From Dermatemys mawii (Eukaryota > Chordata > Testudines > Dermatemydidae): a stretch of DNA of 64,000 nt. Below are positions 1-13,031 of this stretch, piece by piece. The stretch spans positions 19,699,326 through 19,763,325 of the forward strand of contig ML677364.1 in NCBI GenBank assembly GCA_007922305.1, written 5' to 3'. The position numbers and the translations under genes were made by a program. Position 1 is the stretch's first letter, and every line of letters begins with the position of its first letter. The notes under the pieces are model-generated. The model saw nothing but the letters and a program-made list of their open reading frames with translations, made no database searches and was not told the DNA's origin.

Positions 1-1347
1 TGCCCATCAGAGTTGGCAGCAACAAGGGCCGGGTTCAGTATCCAGGGGTTCCTTTCCAATAGCACAATACAAAACCGGCTCGAGCCCCCACCCAGTGACC
101 TGGGACAACCATATACCACCCCTCTGGGTGTCTGGAAGAGACAATACTTCCCCTCTCACAAGCACAGAGTCTGAGTGTACCAAAAGCCTTTTAATAACAG
201 GGAGAACCAATGTGGCATAATATTGGGGAAACACCACAAACAAGGTTAATAAACCAAACCATGAACCAGGAGCCCCCTCCCAGCAAAATAGGCCGTGGCC
301 TTCCCTTTGGCTCTTGAGTTCCACAACCCCAAAAAGTCACTCAATAGTCCCAAAAGTCCAACAGCCCAGGAGTCTCTGTTCTTGGTCAGTGCAGAGTTCA
401 AAAGTCATTCGGCAGAGTCTTACCTCCCAGCCTGGGTGGAAATGGAGGGTAGGGCAAGGGGCACCTTACGTGGTCCGAGGCCGACTGCGCCGCCTCTCTG
501 TGGGGTTCCGCTGCAGCCCTCACTGCAATCTGCTCTGCTCTGCTCACCAATACTCGAACCGCTCTGCAGCACCAGTCACTCCGCTAGCCTGCCCTGCTAG
601 CCGACACACGGACAGCTCTGCGGTGCTGGTCACTCCGTCAGCAGCACAAATGGCTCCGCTAGTCAACACACAGACTGCTCTGCTGCGCCAGTCACTCCGC
701 TAGCCGTCCTGCTAGCCGACACATGAACAGCTCGGCTGCACCAGCCACTCTGCACTATGTTCAGGCCCCCCAACTTGAGACAGTGCTCAGTGATTTCTTT
801 AGCTCTTAAGTGATTTCAGCATATAACAAGGGAGCCTTCGTGCAGGTACACCAGTGAGCCTAATGTGATTTCAGCTCAGCAGCCTGAACCCAGGCTCCTA
901 ATAGAAGCAAAATTTAACTCTGACATTCCACAGTGGAGAGAGGCAAAGTACAATAGGCTTGTGGGGCCCTCAAACAAATCCCTCACCAAAAGGTATAGGT
1001 GCTTGTCCCCAGCCTCTCTCAATCTCAGACTGTTCTGAAACGCAGGCCCTTGCCCAGTGAGTGCTACCTAGATGATGGCGAGTCCCTCCATCATAACAAG
1101 GGCCAAGTACGTGTCCATAGTCCTTCATTCACAAAATCAGGGTAACATCACTTTATATTTCCTGCCCCAATAACATAGAAACTGGGGCTCCCACATCAGC
1201 CGAAGTGGCCATGTGGGCTGCTGTGGGCTCAGGCTAGGCGCAGTGGGTGTGTCTATGCAAATTGATCAGCCCCAAAGTTATTTTCCATAACTCACTGCAA
1301 TTCCCATAGTTCACCACCAGATGTCAGAATATATCTCATTCCTGACA
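1..1347 (-). mobile_element. LTR-like retroelement sequence, truncated by window edge
   Basis: On the minus strand this unit begins with TG at 1347 (TGTCAGGAATGAG) and runs off the left edge, so its other end and any target duplication cannot be seen. It has no supported coding region. The frames at 295-703 and 7-324 are chance frames in repeat DNA. Positions about 530-760 hold a degenerate tandem array, roughly 60-70 bp per unit, built on GCTCTGC, CACTCCGCTAGC and GCTAGCCGACACA motifs. The LTR call rests on the TG terminus, the length and the layout, so it is inference. Confidence 0.45.
530..760. repeat. Degenerate minisatellite inside the LTR-like unit
   Basis: Three to four imperfect units each contain a GCTCTGC block, a CAGTCACTCCGCTAGC block and a GCTAGCCGACACA block. 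The spacing is about 60-70 bp. Internal tandem arrays of this kind are common in LTRs. No coding role is visible. Confidence 0.6.
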
Positions 1348-2617
1348 CTGCTTACAATTATAAAAAATTCTGAAGTACAATTTTACTCAGAAGTAGATCA
1401 GTAAAAATGACACTGTGGAGTAAAAGGTCTATTTTATTTCAGTTCATGGATAGACGTGCTCCAGCTAAAAATAATAATAAAAAAGATTCCTAACTGCTAA
1501 CCCTACAAACTCACCGTAGCCTCTGAGTGTGTCAGACTGGGTTCTTTCTTTCTCATGCTTCTTTATCAATAATAAAGCTTCTTCAGTGCAAATTATGTCT
1601 TCGATTATACCTAGGCACTCAGTGACAACCATGCAGCCTCTTTGCCTTTAGTGGGTTTGCACAGATGGGTCTGACTGGAACTTGATCCTGCAAAGTACAG
1701 AGCTTTCCAAATAAAAGTTCTTAACACCGTCCCATGGCTCCAGTGGGAGATTAAGGACAGATTTTTAGAAGGGATTTAGGCACCTACAGATGCAGCTAGT
1801 CACCTAGTCGGATTTCAAAAACACCTACCACCTAACATCTATTGGGAGCTAGGCACCTAAATGCACCTATAGGTGCCTAAATATCTTTAGCATACAGAGG
1901 ACATCACAGGAGCACTCATCATCTTTTAGAACTGAGCCCTAAAGCAACCAATTCTGTTCATGTTATACAAGAAGAGACAGAATCCAGCTCACTCTCTTAA
2001 TTGCATTGGTTTTGCTGCATTAATAGGAGCAAAAAGCAGTAAACTTATTTCTGTCACTAACAGAAGCAAATATGATTTAGAAATCACACAACAAGCATAT
2101 CTGCTGAGTAAGAAGATATCATTTTACATAGTGTATTTTCGAAGTAAAATTGCATTCAAGAGCCTGATTCTCCATGCCCTGCTGATGTCAGCCGTAGCAG
2201 TAGGCAATATAGACTGAAGAGAGTAAGTACTGTAAACAGCAAGAAAGAAGCCACTGTCTTAATAATTCAGCAATTGAACATAAAACTAAAAGAACTGGCT
2301 TTTACATCAGAAAGTTTCAAAGTAGTTATTCTCCGATAAATTCTGTCATTTAAAACCATTTTCAGGCTCAAATTGTTAAATTAACTATTATATTAATCCC
2401 ACAGAAATGTGTAAATAAAGAACTTTCCCTACAGCAGCTCAGTAACTTTCTGGAGTGAGATTTTCAAAAGCACTTAAGTGACTTTGGGCCCAGATTCTCA
2501 AACATATTTAGGCACCTAACTTCCATTTATTTTAACGCCTGCGTATAAATAGCTTTGAGGATTTGGGCCTTGAAGCAAGAGGCCTAGTAACTTTCAGTGA
2601 GAGACTTGTGCTTCTGA
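1348..2617. other. Non-coding stretch with a palindromic MITE relic
   Basis: No supported gene. Positions about 1745-1880 hold one copy of a palindromic repeat built on TTAGGCACCTA and its complement TAGGTGCCTAAA. Related copies occur near 14650, 14950, 56450 and 57655. The rest is AT-rich sequence with short chance frames only. Confidence 0.6.
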
Positions 2618-2904
2618 GGGTACATCTACACTGAAAAAACAAACTAACCAGATCAAGTGAACTGGGCTCACAGGGCTCATGCGATGAAGCTAAAAATGGC
2701 AGATAGAAGTTCCTACTCTGTCTCTGAAATCTGGCAAAAGGGAGGAGTCTCAGAGCCCTAGCTTCACCCCGAGCATGAATATCCACTTGCTATTTTTAGC
2801 CTTGTAGTATGAGCCCTGCAAGCCCAAGTCAGTTGACCCAGGCTCTGAGACTCACTGCTGCAATATTTTTGTGGGTTTTTTTGTTTTTTAGTGTAGACAT
2901 ATCC
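2618..2904. mobile_element. Harbinger-like MITE
   Basis: The left end GGGTACATCTACACTG pairs with the right end TAGTGTAGACATATCC as a terminal inverted repeat. The flanking triplets are TGA on the left and TAA on the right, which would fit a decayed 3-bp target duplication. The terminus resembles that of the large Harbinger element at 58546 (GGGTATGTCTTCACTAC), so a Harbinger origin is inferred. No coding capacity. Confidence 0.6.
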
Positions 2905-3139
2905 TAAGTCACTCAGATGCTAGTAAAAACCCTCCCGCTAACTTTCAAAATTAAAGGCAAAGCTGATTCTCCTCAATTTTTGTATAGTCATACTGGCCCT
3001 CTTTTTGTGATATTAACAATCTCCTCCTGAGATACACCTGCCCCATGCAGTGGAGGGAGATGGCTCTCTGTTTTAATTCTGTAGCTCTGAAAAGAAAAGC
3101 TGTTTTAAAAATTCTGAAATATATATAGTACCATAATTA

Positions 3140-3430
3140 TATGGTACTATAACTATAACTCTTTTAAACAGGTTTAAAAGAGAACTGGATAAATTCATGG
3201 AGGTTAAGTCCTTTAATGGCTATTAGCCAGGATGGGTAAGGAATGGTGTCCTTAGCCTTTGTATGTCAGAGGGGGGTGATAGATGGCAGGAGAGAAATCA
3301 CTAGAGCATTACCTGTTAGGTTCACTTACTCCGGGGCACCTGGCATTGGCCACTGTCAGTAGACAGGATACTGGGCTAGATGGACCTTTGGTCTGACCCA
3401 GTACAGCCTCTCTTACATTCTTATGTCACT
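3140..3430 (+). mobile_element. CR1 LINE 3' end
   Basis: The segment carries the familiar sauropsid CR1 3' untranslated block. It contains GGGCTAGATGGACCTTTGG followed by TCTGACCCAGTACAGCC, and it ends with a TTCTTATG-type tail. The element is 5'-truncated, as CR1 copies usually are, and has no coding sequence. Family assignment rests on recognition of this conserved end. Confidence 0.85.
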
Positions 3431-4394
3431 GTAAGATTCCCTTTAACTAGAATTTGAGGCTACAGTTGGATCCTAGATCCACAGGCGTTCATCCATTACA
3501 AGTCTTGCATGTACGTGGATATAAAAACACATACACATTTCCCAGAGTAGCTAATATAGTATTGACTGGTCCCATGCATTTTAGATCACCAGTGGCATTT
3601 ACATCACAAATAAGATACATTATCAAATCATTGACAGGGATAAAAATCATGGGAATATTATGGATGCTAATGGGAGTCATGAACTCGGATAAATTCCTTT
3701 CCACTACTTTTCAAAAGTATCCCTAAATAACTATTTGTGGTCACTGTGGCAATGAAGAGATCAAGATTGGAACACCTTTGAGCTAGATACAGTACTAACA
3801 CATGACAGTCCCTGTCCTGAAGAATTCACAATGTAAACTGACAAAACAACACACAAACAGTGATAGACAAACATGCAGACAGTTATACAGTGTATAATTG
3901 AAGATAATACCTAACTTCTACTCCTTTTGAACTACACACTTATTTCCTGCCCTGTATTAGCCGTTATCTAACTGTTCTCAGAAGTGGTTATGCCAACTTC
4001 TGTAACTAAATGTGTCTGACCTCTTTTCGTTCCTCTGAATTGTTAGAAGCTACAGGGCTGCAGCTTGCCTAAGCATGTAAAACACAAATACAGACAGGTT
4101 CACATGTAGGTTGGGAGCAGAGAAGTCTGGGGAAGGTATAGTCTGTGGGGAAAAAAAATAGGAATTCTGTCAGTGTCTCTGCATGTTATGAATTTAAAAG
4201 CTTCACAAGTAAATGGCACAAGGATTATTTATGATTTAAACTGGTCAAAACACAAGTTTAAAAATATTGATTTCTTCAGTTTAAAAAAAAACATTTTTGT
4301 TGGGCAGATAAAGCTCTGCTCGTCTGTTACCTACAAAACTCATTACTGAGAAAGAAACTGGACAGATTCCATCCTATGTAAAACACTGGGAGTC
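3431..4394. other. Non-coding stretch with an old repeat fragment
   Basis: No gene supported. At 3785-3860 there is a fragment of an old interspersed repeat with the phrase GACAGTCCCTGTCCTGAAGA. Diverged copies occur near 8630-8695, 17440-17520 and 20430-20515. The rest is unremarkable. Confidence 0.6.
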
Positions 4395-4712
4395 CAACGT
4401 GGGAGAGAGCCATCAAACTGCAAGGGATGGCAGGGCTTTTCACTCTCTCCTTGCTAAAAACCACCATTTCACCTGGCTCGCCAATTACAAAAGCAGTTTC
4501 TCCTCTAGGTGTTCACACCTCCAGATCACCTGCTGGAAGTGGGCTTCACCCCCCTCCATTGAATTTACCTTGCTTTCTTGCCTGCTATTTATACCTGCCT
4601 CTGGAGATTTCCACAACATTCATCTGATGAAGTGGGCCTTAGCCCATGAAAGCTCATGATCCCTAAAATCTGTTAGTCTATAAGGTGCTACAAGACTCTT
4701 TGTCCCCATTTC
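4395..4712 (+). mobile_element. Penelope-like element 3' end
   Basis: The block contains GATGAAGTGGGCCTTAGCCC, then ATGAAAGCTCATG, then CTGTTAGTCTATAAGGTGC. This is the widespread 3' tail of reptile Penelope-like retroelements. No reverse transcriptase is present in this copy. The frames at 4399-4659 and 4427-4627 are chance frames. Confidence 0.7.
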
Positions 4713-5832
4713 ACCTTGCCGTCTAGGAAATGTAACCCATTGCCCTGTTGCATGTATGGTGCATGATCTTTTCCCTGTTGTTCAGCTGCTCATATATGTT
4801 CAATCAGGCAGAAGATCAATGTCATGAATAAGGAAGAGGAGGAGGAGAAAGCAGCAGTGGCAGTACCCCATTACAGAAATGTCATGATGGATTATATGGG
4901 AAACTGGTGTATAACCATTGATTTGCCGTTTAGACCACGTGGACTGACAGAAAACACCAGCCACTCACATCAGCCAATATGCAACATTTAGACGTTTTTT
5001 TAAACACATACACTAGTGCTACCATCATATTCACAATTGAATTGTCTGTAAATACACACATACAAAAAAAAAAAAAACCATGCCAAAAGACTTATAAGCA
5101 CCCAGCCCCTTGTTAAGAAGATTGTGTGGATTAAACACTTTCCTTTATCTAGTAGTTAAAGGTCTGAGTTCCCTAAACAAAAGGGGGGTTGATGTCCAAG
5201 CTCTATCCTTGAAGGCCATTTGATCCCAGGGGAGAAGTTTTGAGCTAAAGGAGTTTCCCAGCTTTAAAGCTCAGAGACTGGTGCAGGAAGTGAAAACTCT
5301 ATATTAAGCAATTGGTTTTGCATGAGACCTGTGAGAGAATCTCAAGGCAGCTGCCTTTTAGGACATGGCATCAACGCTTTACCTGAAGTTTCTGCAAAAA
5401 ACAATCATCTGTGTTGCTTGAACTTCAGTTCTGAGAAGTAGAACAGGTGTAGAAATTACACCAAGAACATAGCCTGACTCCAAGACACCAATTTTTCAAC
5501 CTCAAATGAGAAACTGACCTGCAAGGTCATAAAACCGGCTGTGCTCAACAAAGGAGCTACAATACTGTCTGCAATGTAATGAGGACTGTGCTGGAATTGT
5601 AAGTTGTCACTTTAAGATTCGTGGAGTTTCCTGATTCAGCTTGCAGGCTACAAGGCTCTTTAGGGAAGTGTGCAATCAGAGCGAGTCTGGAAAAACCTGG
5701 CTTGAACAAGATGGGTTGAGCTGTGCCTCTCTTTCTTGTAGGTCTGGTTTCACTTATGGCCTACCCAGGGAGGAGAGGAGAGCTCTGCTTCTCCTGATCT
5801 GAGACAAGCCTGGCTAAAGCACAGAGACCTGG
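4713..5832. other. Non-coding stretch
   Basis: No gene, RNA or clear repeat boundary could be supported here. A short A-rich run occurs at about 5066-5080. Confidence 0.55.
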
Positions 5833-6067
5833 GGGTACATCTATACCGGAAAAAAGCCAAATACTCCCAGCAGCAAGTCTTAGAGCCTGGGTTTACAGAC
5901 TTGGGCTCATGCTACAGGGCTAAAAATAGTCAGGCTCTGAAACCGGGCAACAGTGAGAGATGTCTCAGCCCAGGCTCCAGCTTGAGCAGGAATGTCTACA
6001 CCTAAGTCTGTAGACCCAGGCTCTCAGACTTGCAGCCGTGGATGTTTTCTGCAGTGTAGACTTACCC
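5833..6067. mobile_element. Harbinger-like MITE
   Basis: The left end GGGTACATCTATACCGG pairs with the right end GCAGTGTAGACTTACCC. The interior shares phrases with the elements at 2618, 38848 and 40347 (for example GGGCTCATGCTACAGGGC). It is non-coding. The exact target duplication is unclear. Confidence 0.6.
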
Positions 6068-8904
6068 TGAGGTGGTTTGCTGGCTGGATGAGCCCCTGCT
6101 AGAAGTGCTGACCAGATCCTGGGGGGGGGAATCAGCTGCAGCATAGAGGGCTTGAAAGCAAGCCCTAAATAGAAGGCTGGGGTCCCTTTGAAGTCTCATC
6201 TGATGATCCGGTTTTGACTGTAATTTTTTATTTCTGATTTATTTTGGATCCGACCACCCTGAAAAGGGTAGGGCTGAAGATTGTCTTGGCTGGAGGGCCA
6301 ACACACTGTTATCTCAGATTTCACAAGAAACAGTAACCTATCAATGGAGAGCTGCAGCTGAGTGAGAGTCGTGCCCTGATGCACTCAGAAAAGCCAGTCA
6401 CATTATCCAGATGGCAGCATATTGTACATGGTCCAACGTCCACATAAAGAACAGGTTTAGTGAAACTGATCAGAGCAACATCACATCATTGTCCATGCTA
6501 TGTGACCCCCATTAGAAGGGTCAGGTGTGTAGCTAATTGGAGTTCAGTCACAGATAGTCAGCCAGTTAGAGGTTAGCAAGCAAGGTGGCAGTTTGCCATT
6601 TGCTGGGGATAGGGAACTGAATGGAGTGTGGAGGGAAAGACTCTCTGTATATCTTCACGGGGGACTGAGCCAAAGTTTCCTGCAGATCCCTCTTTCACGG
6701 AGCTGCCACTTTTGCATGAAGGAAAGAATACTCATGTGAAATCACAGTTCTGCAAACTGAATGCCGGGTTTAGTGGTAAGCATTTTTCTTCCATGCCTCT
6801 ATAGTTCTACAAAGTAGCCTGACGTAATCTTATTTATCCCCCCTTCCTTTGAAGCATCAGTAGATGGTTAATGCCCAATGCCAGAGGCAGTATCTCGACT
6901 TGAAGGATGAAAGGTCTGATCCAGAATGACAAATCCTAAAGTATGTTCTACGCAGGTAGGTTAATGTGACAGCTTCTCTCTCAGATTCTCTTTTCTTATC
7001 AGAGAGAAGCAGCAAGGGAGGAAGGAGCATACACAGTGAGTAACATCCTGATGGTCAGCAGGGAATTACACAAGGGAGATTGAGAAACATCTTACTGACA
7101 GGGCACCATATTAACACTTGCCTTCTTATCACAGATCAACAGAAAGAAGGTGACGAATGAAAACATATCCTCTTGTACATGTCCAGTGCTGTGTGAATCC
7201 CAATTCAGAACTCAAAACACACAGATTAAATTGACCAGAACAATAAAACAGTATAAATCATGTAGACAGTTTCTAGACTTAATGAGAAATCGTGAAACAA
7301 AAAAGTTTAACTAAATTGACAGAAAATCCTTCAGGGTTTGCAATAGGTAGAATTAATAAATGTTATCCCATGAGAGATGATCTGGGGCCGGGGGGAGGTG
7401 TCAAACTACAGACCCAGAAAGGAACAACAGTGTGGACCCTTAAGACAAAAACAGGGATGATCATTTATCACTTTAAGAATAAATTCATTCTTAAAAACTA
7501 GCTTCTGTCTAAAGTGCCAACAAAGATCTATGAGCAGCCCTTTATGAACTATGATCCCCCAAACTTATTGACTACACTTCCAGTTCTAAGATTCCAGCAT
7601 GGTAACATTTAGATTTATATTTCTCACACATTAGGATTACATCCAGTAGAAAATTGTAGTTTCTCCCTGGGCCAGTTTTCAAAGGGGCTTCAGCCTTTGG
7701 TTGGTACACAACTCTGTATATGTGTTTGCACGTGCAGTTATTTTACACATTATCACTCAACTATCTATGACAAAATGTGTGTGCAAAACTCATTTGTAGA
7801 CAATTTTTGTATGCCATAGGGTTTACACATCTTGTGCCAGGTTTTTTAAAAATACATAGGACCCACAAATGGGGCCCACTTTTCCAAAAAAGAGCTCAGC
7901 TCCCATTTACGCACCTAAATGTAGTGGCCATATTTTCAAATATGGCCAGCACCCCGGAGTTCCCATGAAGACTTTTCTCTCTTTGATAGCAATGGGAGCT
8001 GCTAGAGGTAAGAGAGGTGATGTAACCCGATCAGGGAGCCCCACCTATCGAACTCCACTGAAGAACCACAGTAGCATTTCTGAGCTGAATTTTTTTGGTT
8101 TTGAATTTTTACTGAAAATATTTTTAAAAAAATCCATGCGAAATTTAGATGAAAAGATTTTTGTTTTAATTTTTATCAACGTTTTCCACAGAATCTCTCC
8201 CCCACCCACCAATCCATTTTCTGAGTAGCTCCATTGCAGGTCCCAGTAAAGTCAATGGAAGACACCAATTGATTCAGTAGGAAGTGGATCAGAACCGTAG
8301 ATACTCCATCTCTATAAATCTCCCTGTAAAAACCTTCCTTTTCCCAGTAGCTTATAGTTTACGTTCTCCATAAAGCATGTTGTTCTCTGTAGAAGGGTTT
8401 CCACAAATACATTTCTCTGTATATAATTTATTTTGAGCTACAGCAGCATTCTTCAAAAGTATCACAAAATACGTCATAGTGAGCAGAAACTTCTTAGTGA
8501 GGCAAAATAGAAAAAGTCATAGGGAATACAGAAAAGAATAAAATTAAAATAAAATATATTGATGTTTTTATATTATTACTTTTATGAAAGTAATGCCTAA
8601 TTGCTAGCCGAAAACTAGACCCCACTATGCTAAGCTCTTTACAATACAGAATAATAGACAGTCCTTGCTCCAAAGAGCTTACAGTCTAAATAATGATGCC
8701 CATCACTAAAGTTTCTGAGCACCTCACCATGCAGGTATACTTGCCAACAAATTTAAGTGATGGATAAATACAGGACGTGGACAGACGCACTAATAGTGAA
8801 AGAGAGGAAAAAGTGACTGTGGATTGGGGTTCGTTGTGGGCTAAAAAATATGAAGGTAAAAATGGAGAAGAGAAAGGGAGTTCCAGGAGAGGGAGATAAA
8901 GGAT
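6068..8904. other. Non-coding stretch
   Basis: Only chance frames are present (for example 7292-7501 and 7869-8228). Positions 8630-8695 hold the old repeat phrase CAGTCCTTGCTCCAAAGAGC that is shared with 3785, 17440 and 20430. No exon of the host gene was recognised. Confidence 0.55.
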
Positions 8905-10050
8905 ATCAACGTGCAGGGCCGGATAAACCTTTTGTGGACCCAGTGCCACACATATTTGTGGGTCCCTATGGGGGCAATGGAGCATGGTGAGGGGAGGTTG
9001 GCCCCCAAAGCTAGGTGGTCAGCAAGGGGAAATGGGGCATGGCATGGCGGGGATGGCCCCGCTCTGCCCAGTCCAGTGTGAAGCACTTTTACAAACTGGC
9101 AGACACTAGCCTTCCCGGCCCTAAGCAGCCAGCATGCCAGCTTCCCCTCGGGGGGCGGGCCCATGCCATGCCATGCCACACAGCTCCCCTGCCTTACCCC
9201 CTGACTCCCTATGCCCAGCACCCCCCGGACCAACTATGCCCAGTGCCAACCCCCAGAAACTCACCACCACAAATGCACAGCGCCCTGCACACCACCACCC
9301 CGGCCCAGCATCCCCCGTCCAGCACCCCACACAGTACCCCCACTCCCTAGCACCCCAACACACACAGCTCTCCCCAACCCATCACTGCGCAATGTCCTTC
9401 CCCACAGTCCCACCACCACAACTACACACTGCCCCACCCCCACTGCCCAGCACCCCCCCACAGACCTCCCACTACCTAGAACTCCAAAACACACCGACCT
9501 CTGCACTGCCCAGCACGCCCGCACCTCACAGTCCGGCACCCCCGCACAATCCCTCCACAGACCCACTGCCCCACACCCTGACCCCCAGGCACACTCACTG
9601 GCCCTGCAGAGCCAGCACAGTGCTAGGGAAGACAACTGAAGGCTGGGAGCATACAGCAGCCCCATCCCCCGGGGCCCCAGCCATCCCTGCCTGCCTGGCG
9701 CTGGTACCTGCAGTGGAGGAGGCATTTCTTTGTAGAAACAGAGTGCGGGGAGGGAGACACTGATTTTCTCAGCCTGCCGCTTCTGCAGAGAAGCAGGGCC
9801 CAGGGGGCCAAAGCTGACAGTCACTGGAGCGAGAGCAACTGAGGGCTCCTCTATGCCACTGGTTGAGGGGAGAGGACACGGTGTGGAGGAGCCGGCAAGC
9901 AGGGACAGGGCATGGAGAGAAACCCTGGGCTGACTGAATGGCCGAGAGGAGTCAGCAGCTCAGGGCGCAGTGCAAGTGGAGTGGGCCAGGCTGCGGCTGC
10001 TTTTGTGCATGGGCCCGATGCTATGGCGCCACTGTACACCCGGTACTGTC
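8905..10050. repeat. C-rich interspersed repeat
   Basis: Starting near CAGGGCCGGATAAACC the sequence becomes very rich in C on the plus strand between about 9150 and 9620, with runs of CAGCACCCC and CACCCC. Several overlapping frames (such as 9134-9763 and 9261-9824) exist only because the composition has few stop codons. Their products are Pro/His/Ser-rich and low-complexity. It is probably a non-autonomous DNA transposon with a C-rich interior, but no target duplication was found. Confidence 0.5.
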
Positions 10051-11799
10051 AGCATGCAGGCTGAGTTCATGGCGAAGAGGAGGCTATCCGACATATATGG
10101 CCCTATTTTCAAAGTCACTGGAACCGAACCTGCGGGAGCTCAGCATTTCTGAAAGCCATGCCAATATCTACATACCAGGTCACCACCTAGATATACAAAA
10201 TGGCCATTTTGATTCTTCTTGTGAAATTGTAAGCTGAGAGTCAGGAATCTGAAACTCCACTGAGCGTTGCCATGAAAATATCAGTCAAGTGAGAGAAATA
10301 ACTGTACCCTGGAAAGTTGAAGGCATTTGATCATGTCGTGCAATCTAAGGAACAAAAGTTTGTTGGTAAATTAGTGAAAGCCACGGCAAACGTGCTGTTA
10401 TCTTGAACAAATTGAAGACATGCTGTCAAATCTATATTCTCTACGATGTATTATTCACAGACATCATATTATTTTCTTTACTTTGTGCACAGACCTTCCA
10501 GAAACCTTCTCGAAAAGTTATAAACAAGCCATTTGTCTCTTGCTACCTGAATCTGGACAGAATCATCACATTACTATATCAAGTGATCTACACTTTGTTC
10601 CACAGCACTTCTGCCTTTTCCACTCTCTATGGCAAAACAGCTGACTACTGGTTTAACACACTTCTTTTTCAGATGACTAGACAGCCATGATGGGGGTGAG
10701 AATATTTTTGAGCCATGAGCCTATAAACAAAATCCCAACCCAGAGGCCTCTCAATAGCCCTTTACTATACACAGCTGCCCTAACTGACAGATTCAAGCTG
10801 AGATGAACTGACATCAACTGCTAATTAAACAACAGATGGGAGCACTTTGCTTTATTACAGTGATATTATCCAAATGCTAAATGAGCTATGGGAAATGAGA
10901 AAGGGAAACAAGCGTGTCCCTGGAAATATGAATAGCTAATAGGGGGAGAAACAAGCCCATCCACTAGTTTGCCAGTTGTCACAGCTTCCCTCTTGAACAG
11001 TTTCTTATATGCTTTATTCAGCAGGATTTGTTGTGGACAAATTTGTTGTGGACAACAATTAGCCTTTTCAAAGGGCTCCCAACTACTTCAAATAGCTTTG
11101 CTACATTATGTTAAATCCTACCCCATTACAAAATAGAAAGGAGCATTTTTTTCTATACTTCACTAACACATCACCTATTGCATCATATAATTGCATTGAA
11201 ATGAATCATATCGTTACTTCTCTAGAAAGTTTCTCTCATTTTCTATTTTCTCCTTTCCTGTATGTAAGTGACTTCCCAGGGAACCATTTGCGTTAATTCA
11301 CAGGAATATCACATGAAATTGACAAATAATTTTAAGCATTTTTGGGGGTGGTGGAGAGAAAAAAGGTAGTGGGAAGACAGAGAAGCATTTTTTCTATGGA
11401 AACAGATGCATGTGAATAGCTGCATGTTATTTTAAAAGTGTTTATAGATGGAATCATTGTAATAATAAGTGTATTATTATATATTTGTGAATCTTGTTTT
11501 ATCATTTATATTATTTTATTAAATAGTTTAATAAAACTTGGATTTTATTGGTCATATTGAATGAAATTATGGCACCATTGAAGGTTGATGGGTGTTTTAC
11601 CATTGACTTGAATGCCAGGATTCCACCCATACTATATAAACATAACATGAGAAACTAAGGAAGAGGAATGAGGGAATATATTAGAAGAAGAATTCACTGA
11701 ATACAGATTTGGTATACATAGGAACAAGAGACAGTACAGTTCAAGACAGAGGTTGCAGTAACGGTGGTGCATAATATTATACTCTAATTTATTCAGGGC
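10051..11799. other. Non-coding AT-rich stretch
   Basis: No gene supported. The frames at 10403-10690 and 11108-11296 lack codon or domain evidence. An A/T-rich block spans about 11400-11560. Confidence 0.55.
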
Positions 11800-11808
11800 T
11801 GTGATGGG

Positions 11809-12476
11809 TAGGGCCCTATCAAATTAATGGCCATGAAAAACACATCACGAACCGTGACAACTGGTCTCCCCCCATGAAATCTGGTCTTTTATGTGCTTTT
11901 AGCCTTTACTCTATAGACTTCATGGGGGAGACCAGCTTTTCTCAAATAGGGGGTCCTGACCCAAAAGGGAGTTGCAAGCAGGAATGGTCACAAGATTATT
12001 TTAGGGTGGCATGGTATTGCCACCTTTACTTCTGCGTTGCCTTCAGAGTTAGGTGGCCAGAGAGCATTGATTGTTGGCCAGGAGCCCAGCTCTGAAAGCT
12101 GTGCCCCGTGAGCAGCAGCAGCACAGAAGGGTGGCAATACCATACCATGTCATCCTTACTTCTGTGCTGCTGCGGGTGGTGGCTCTGCCTTCAGAGCTGG
12201 GATCCTGGCCAGCAACCGCCACTCTCCAGCTGCTGAACTCTGAAGGCAGCGCCGGCACCAGCACAGAACTAAGTGTAGCAGTACCGCGCACACACACACA
12301 CACCCCCCGCAATAACTTTGCGACCCACCCCCTCAACTCCTTTTTGAGTCAGAACCCCTAAAATGATAATACTGTGAAATTTCAGATTTAAATAGCTGAA
12401 ATCACGAAATTTACTATTTTAAAATCCTATGACCGTGAAATTGACCAAAATGGACCGTGAATTTGGCAGGGCCCTA
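11809..12476. mobile_element. hAT-type MITE
   Basis: The terminal inverted repeats are TAGGGCCCTATCAAATTAATGG on the left and, as reverse complement of the right end, TAGGGCCCTGCCAAATTCACGG. Flanking octamers are GTGATGGG (11801-11808) and GTGAAGGG (12477-12484), 7 of 8 identical, as expected for hAT target duplications. The 668-bp interior is non-coding. A second copy of the same terminus starts at 63937. Confidence 0.8.
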
Positions 12477-12979
12477 GTGAAGGGGTTCACTCACCACTCT
12501 GGTGCCTCCTGCTGGCTGTCCCAGGGATTAGCTCTGCTAGTCAGTGTGCTCTGTTTTGGTGCTATTTCACCCACTCTCACTTCTGCTCAGGGACCCATGT
12601 CGTTCCAAGGACCATAGGGTCCTCCACAGGGCACAGCTCTTTGGGCACATCACACACTGTTCTCTCCCCTTCTGGAGGAACTGCAGTCCACTGTCCAACC
12701 ACTTCCCTCAATGGCAATCACAGCCAATTGTCTGGCCACTTCCCCAGTAGCGGGCAGGGAGTAGGTGGAGACCCAGGCCTGCCCACTTCTCTGGGTCCTG
12801 ACCCTGGGACCCTGTAGATGGCTGCCACTTTCTGCATCCCCTACAACTCCTCAGTTCATTTCCCTGGGCCACTTCCCCACAGCCTCCAGAACCCTCTTCT
12901 CCCTTGCCTCAGGACCTCAGCCTGCAAATCCCTGTGGCCAACAAGGAGTCGTCTTTAGCTTCCCCATCCCCCGGTCACT

Positions 12980-13031
12980 GCTGGCAGCACTGTTCTGTCT
13001 AGGGTGCTGGCAGCACTGTTCTGTCTAGGGT
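12980..13031. repeat. Exact 26-bp tandem duplication
   Basis: The unit beginning GCTGGCAGCACTGTTCTG occurs twice in a row without a mismatch (12980-13005 and 13006-13031). It lies inside the LTR-like unit. The exact identity suggests a recent slippage event. Confidence 0.9.

Noticed and set aside
9134..9824. Overlapping frames of up to 209 codons on both strands, Pro/His/Ser-rich on plus
   Set aside because: C-rich repeat with few stop codons. Several frames are open at once and the products are low-complexity with no domain.
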